This document shows positions 63,665 through 64,000 of a stretch of 64,000 nt of DNA, piece after piece. Position numbers and translations under genes: made by a program. The notes under the pieces are model-generated. The model saw only the letters and a list, made by a program, of their open reading frames with translations. It did not search any database and had not been told where the DNA came from. The stretch is from Lyngbya confervoides BDU141951. Lineage in GTDB: Bacteria > Cyanobacteriota > Cyanobacteriia > Thermosynechococcales > Thermosynechococcaceae. The stretch covers positions 62,001-126,000 of the forward strand of contig NZ_JTHE03000104.1 in assembly GCF_000817775.3 (NCBI RefSeq). Reading direction: 5' to 3'. Each line of letters opens with the position of its first letter. Position 1 is the stretch's first letter.

Positions 63665-63808
63665 AGGACAACAAGAATTCAACAAGATTGGCGCAACATG
63701 AGCGGATCGAGGCTATCAATTACGATCAACTTTCACTTCCCCGCTATCGTAAATCATTTTTTCAGCTCCCTTGGCAAACCGCCACTGGAAAACTCCAATC
63801 ACGATCCC

Positions 63809-63845
63809 CAAAAACCATGCCCTAGAGGGTGAATCTAAGGCATGG
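63809..63845 (-). terminator. Intrinsic terminator of the partial gene at the window edge
   Basis: On the minus strand the stem CCATGCCTTAGA/TCTAGGGCATGG (12 bp with one T-G pair) has a 7-nt loop, followed by TTTTT. It lies 57 bp after the stop of the partial gene and separates it from yajQ. Confidence 0.85.
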
Positions 63846-63902
63846 CAAACGCTCAATTCTTTCGTGAGCAATCAATGATCCCAGTGTTGGCAAGAGCGCT
63901 CA

Positions 63903-64000
63903 CTAGGCATCGGGCAGCACCTGATCCACAATATTAAGCTTACCGTCGGATTGCACTTCCCAAATGTCGTACACTCCCAGGACATCTCCGTTTTCATCAA
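63903..64000 (-). CDS. 3' end of a probable ABC-transporter substrate-binding protein
   Basis: Only the last 31 codons and the TAG stop are inside the window; the 5' part lies beyond it. The visible end reads DENGDVLGVYDIWEVQ, then DGKLNIVDQVLPDA. A DxNGDxLGxY stretch followed by a short strand and the stop resembles the C-terminus of branched-chain amino acid or urea ABC-transporter binding proteins. That is a resemblance on little sequence. A strong terminator follows. Confidence 0.5.
   Translation of the reverse strand, partial: DENGDVLGVYDIWEVQSDGKLNIVDQVLPDA

Noticed and set aside
1-64000. tRNA and rRNA genes
   Set aside because: Scanning for T-loop-like GGTTC sequences gave only hits inside conserved protein genes (for example in tex and the SLH lipoprotein) without cloverleaf context.

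Overview
The window comes from a cyanobacterium. The octamer GCGATCGC (HIP1) recurs throughout, including inside genes. Lineage-typical proteins are present: a ferrochelatase with a C-terminal chlorophyll-a/b-binding (CAB) helix, a DevB-type membrane fusion protein, DUF2854 and Npun_F0494 family proteins, and a CBS protein with a CP12-like tail. The genus cannot be fixed from sequence alone. No rRNA, tRNA, CRISPR array or intact insertion sequence was seen.

Layout. 0-9 kb: a small conserved protein, an FHA-PAS-PAS-GGDEF-EAL c-di-GMP enzyme, an alpha/beta hydrolase, a secreted CHAT protease, an RNB ribonuclease with double-stranded-RNA-binding-like repeats, and a metallophosphoesterase-like protein. 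9.1-9.5 kb: two strong noncoding RNA candidates facing each other. 9.6-18.7 kb: yaaA, a VanY-type peptidase, fabZ, bamA, purC, an inositol-phosphatase homologue, an SLH lipoprotein and a two-gene operon of unknown membrane proteins. 19-25.5 kb: hemH, two CBS proteins, a recombinase remnant, a zinc ribbon, a 38-residue membrane ORF, tilS and sodB. 26-35 kb: a carbon-overflow cluster, with pta divergent from xfp-glgP-ackA. 35-47 kb: a four-motif MshEN-like protein, tex, a serine protease, a nucleotidyltransferase-like protein, a two-component pair divergent from an HtrA-type protease, and a GH13 glucosidase. 47-50.5 kb: an ethylene-receptor-like histidine kinase directly followed by a receiver-PAS-GGDEF-EAL protein. 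50.7-64 kb: a P2A cation ATPase, a ZIP-like protein, DUF389, orphan DevB divergent from tetR-eamA, a TPR glycosyltransferase, cysE, DUF2854, YajQ and the end of a probable transporter-binding protein.

How genes fit together. Xfp, Pta and AckA convert sugar phosphates through acetyl phosphate to acetyl-CoA or acetate plus ATP, and GlgP feeds this from glycogen. Two GGDEF-EAL proteins, a predicted MshEN protein and YajQ suggest c-di-GMP signalling. The ethylene-type kinase and its neighbour look like one input-output unit.

Most notable: (1) the ethylene-receptor-like kinase paired with a c-di-GMP enzyme; (2) a 171-residue protein made almost only of four MshEN-like motifs; (3) two IS200/IS605 relics whose right ends each supply the stop codon and a downstream hairpin to the neighbouring gene; (4) matching 11-bp-period direct repeats on both sides of the two-component operon, one in front of a short terminated transcript; (5) a roughly 200-nt RNA gene with clear promoter and terminator.
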